Assembly (NCBI GenBank): GCA_900551385.1
Contig: URVS01000101.1
Span: 1 to 5,715, forward strand
Reading direction: 5' to 3'
Length of the DNA stretch: 5,715 nucleotides
Source of the DNA: an uncultured Mollicutes bacterium
Lineage (GTDB): Bacteria > Bacillota_I > Bacilli_A > RFN20 > CAG-449
The notes beneath the pieces were generated by a model, which worked only from the letters and a program-made list of their open reading frames with translations, was not told the origin of the DNA and ran no database searches. Position 1 is the stretch's first letter; the number at the start of each line of letters is the position of its first letter. Both the position numbers and the translations under genes were made by a program. Of this stretch, positions 5,667 to 5,715 are shown piece after piece.

Positions 5667-5715
5667 TTTCTTACTCCAAAAGTTAATTTTTCTTTTTTTA
5701 TTTTATAATCAGGAC
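5663..5715 (-). CDS. 3' end of an unidentified upstream gene (partial)
   Basis: On the minus strand only one frame stays open from the right edge to the methyltransferase start. It encodes the last 16 residues, Pro-Asp-Tyr-Lys through Val-Arg-Lys, and stops with TGA at 5665-5663, overlapping the ATG by the common ATGA arrangement. The other two frames stop within about 20 bases of the edge. The residue mix (Lys-rich) is plausible for a soluble protein tail, and the rest of the unit is packed the same way. Too short to identify, and it could be chance. Confidence 0.45.
   Translation of the reverse strand, partial: PDYKIKKEKLTFGVRK

Noticed and set aside
1..5715. Insertion sequence, phage, toxin-antitoxin, defence-system or tRNA/rRNA gene
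   Set aside because: No transposase, integrase, terminal inverted repeats with target duplication, nuclease/ATPase defence motif or tRNA-like fold was seen on either strand.

Overview
The window is very AT-rich DNA. Strong AGGAGG/AAAGGAG ribosome binding sites, sigma-70/SigA-type promoters (TTGACA-17-TATTAT and TTGTTA-17-CATAAT), a T-box leader, lipobox lipoproteins and a BspA-type leucine-rich-repeat protein all point to a low-GC member of Bacillota. The tryptophan codons I checked are TGG and no reading frame needs TGA as Trp, so the code looks standard rather than Mycoplasma-type. A gut-associated uncultured Bacilli lineage (RF39/Erysipelotrichia-like) is my inference only. Every gene I can support lies on the minus strand, so transcription runs right to left.

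Transcription order, right to left. (1) A tightly packed unit, positions 5715 to 3117: the last codons of an unidentified upstream gene overlap (ATGA) a SpoU/TrmH-family RNA methyltransferase (4953-5666). This is followed after 4 nt by a BspA-like LRR lipoprotein (3848-4948), and after 2 nt by a seven-helix membrane protein I cannot name (3117-3845). Each junction places the Shine-Dalgarno inside the preceding gene, so the genes are probably translationally coupled. (2) A second unit, 3066 to 296, with its own strong promoter: a GHSRG-type alpha/beta hydrolase (lipase-like) with a C-terminal Cys/His repeat region (1073-3013), then after 12 nt a lipoprotein of unknown function (296-1060). (3) A T-box riboswitch leader with its own promoter (about 263 down to 10). 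Its best-supported specifier codon is AUC (Ile). It controls a gene beyond the left edge, most likely an isoleucine-related gene such as ileS.

Only the methyltransferase and the T-box belong to core translation functions. Between them sit four accessory, mostly cell-envelope genes: two lipoproteins, one polytopic membrane protein and one probably exported hydrolase. The most interesting part is the hydrolase/lipoprotein pair. The hydrolase has a recognisable catalytic triad plus an unusual series of C-x-C-G / C-x2-C-G / H-x3-C units, and its promoter is preceded by a 20-bp-spaced A/T-tract repeat. I cannot assign a biological role to the pair from sequence alone.
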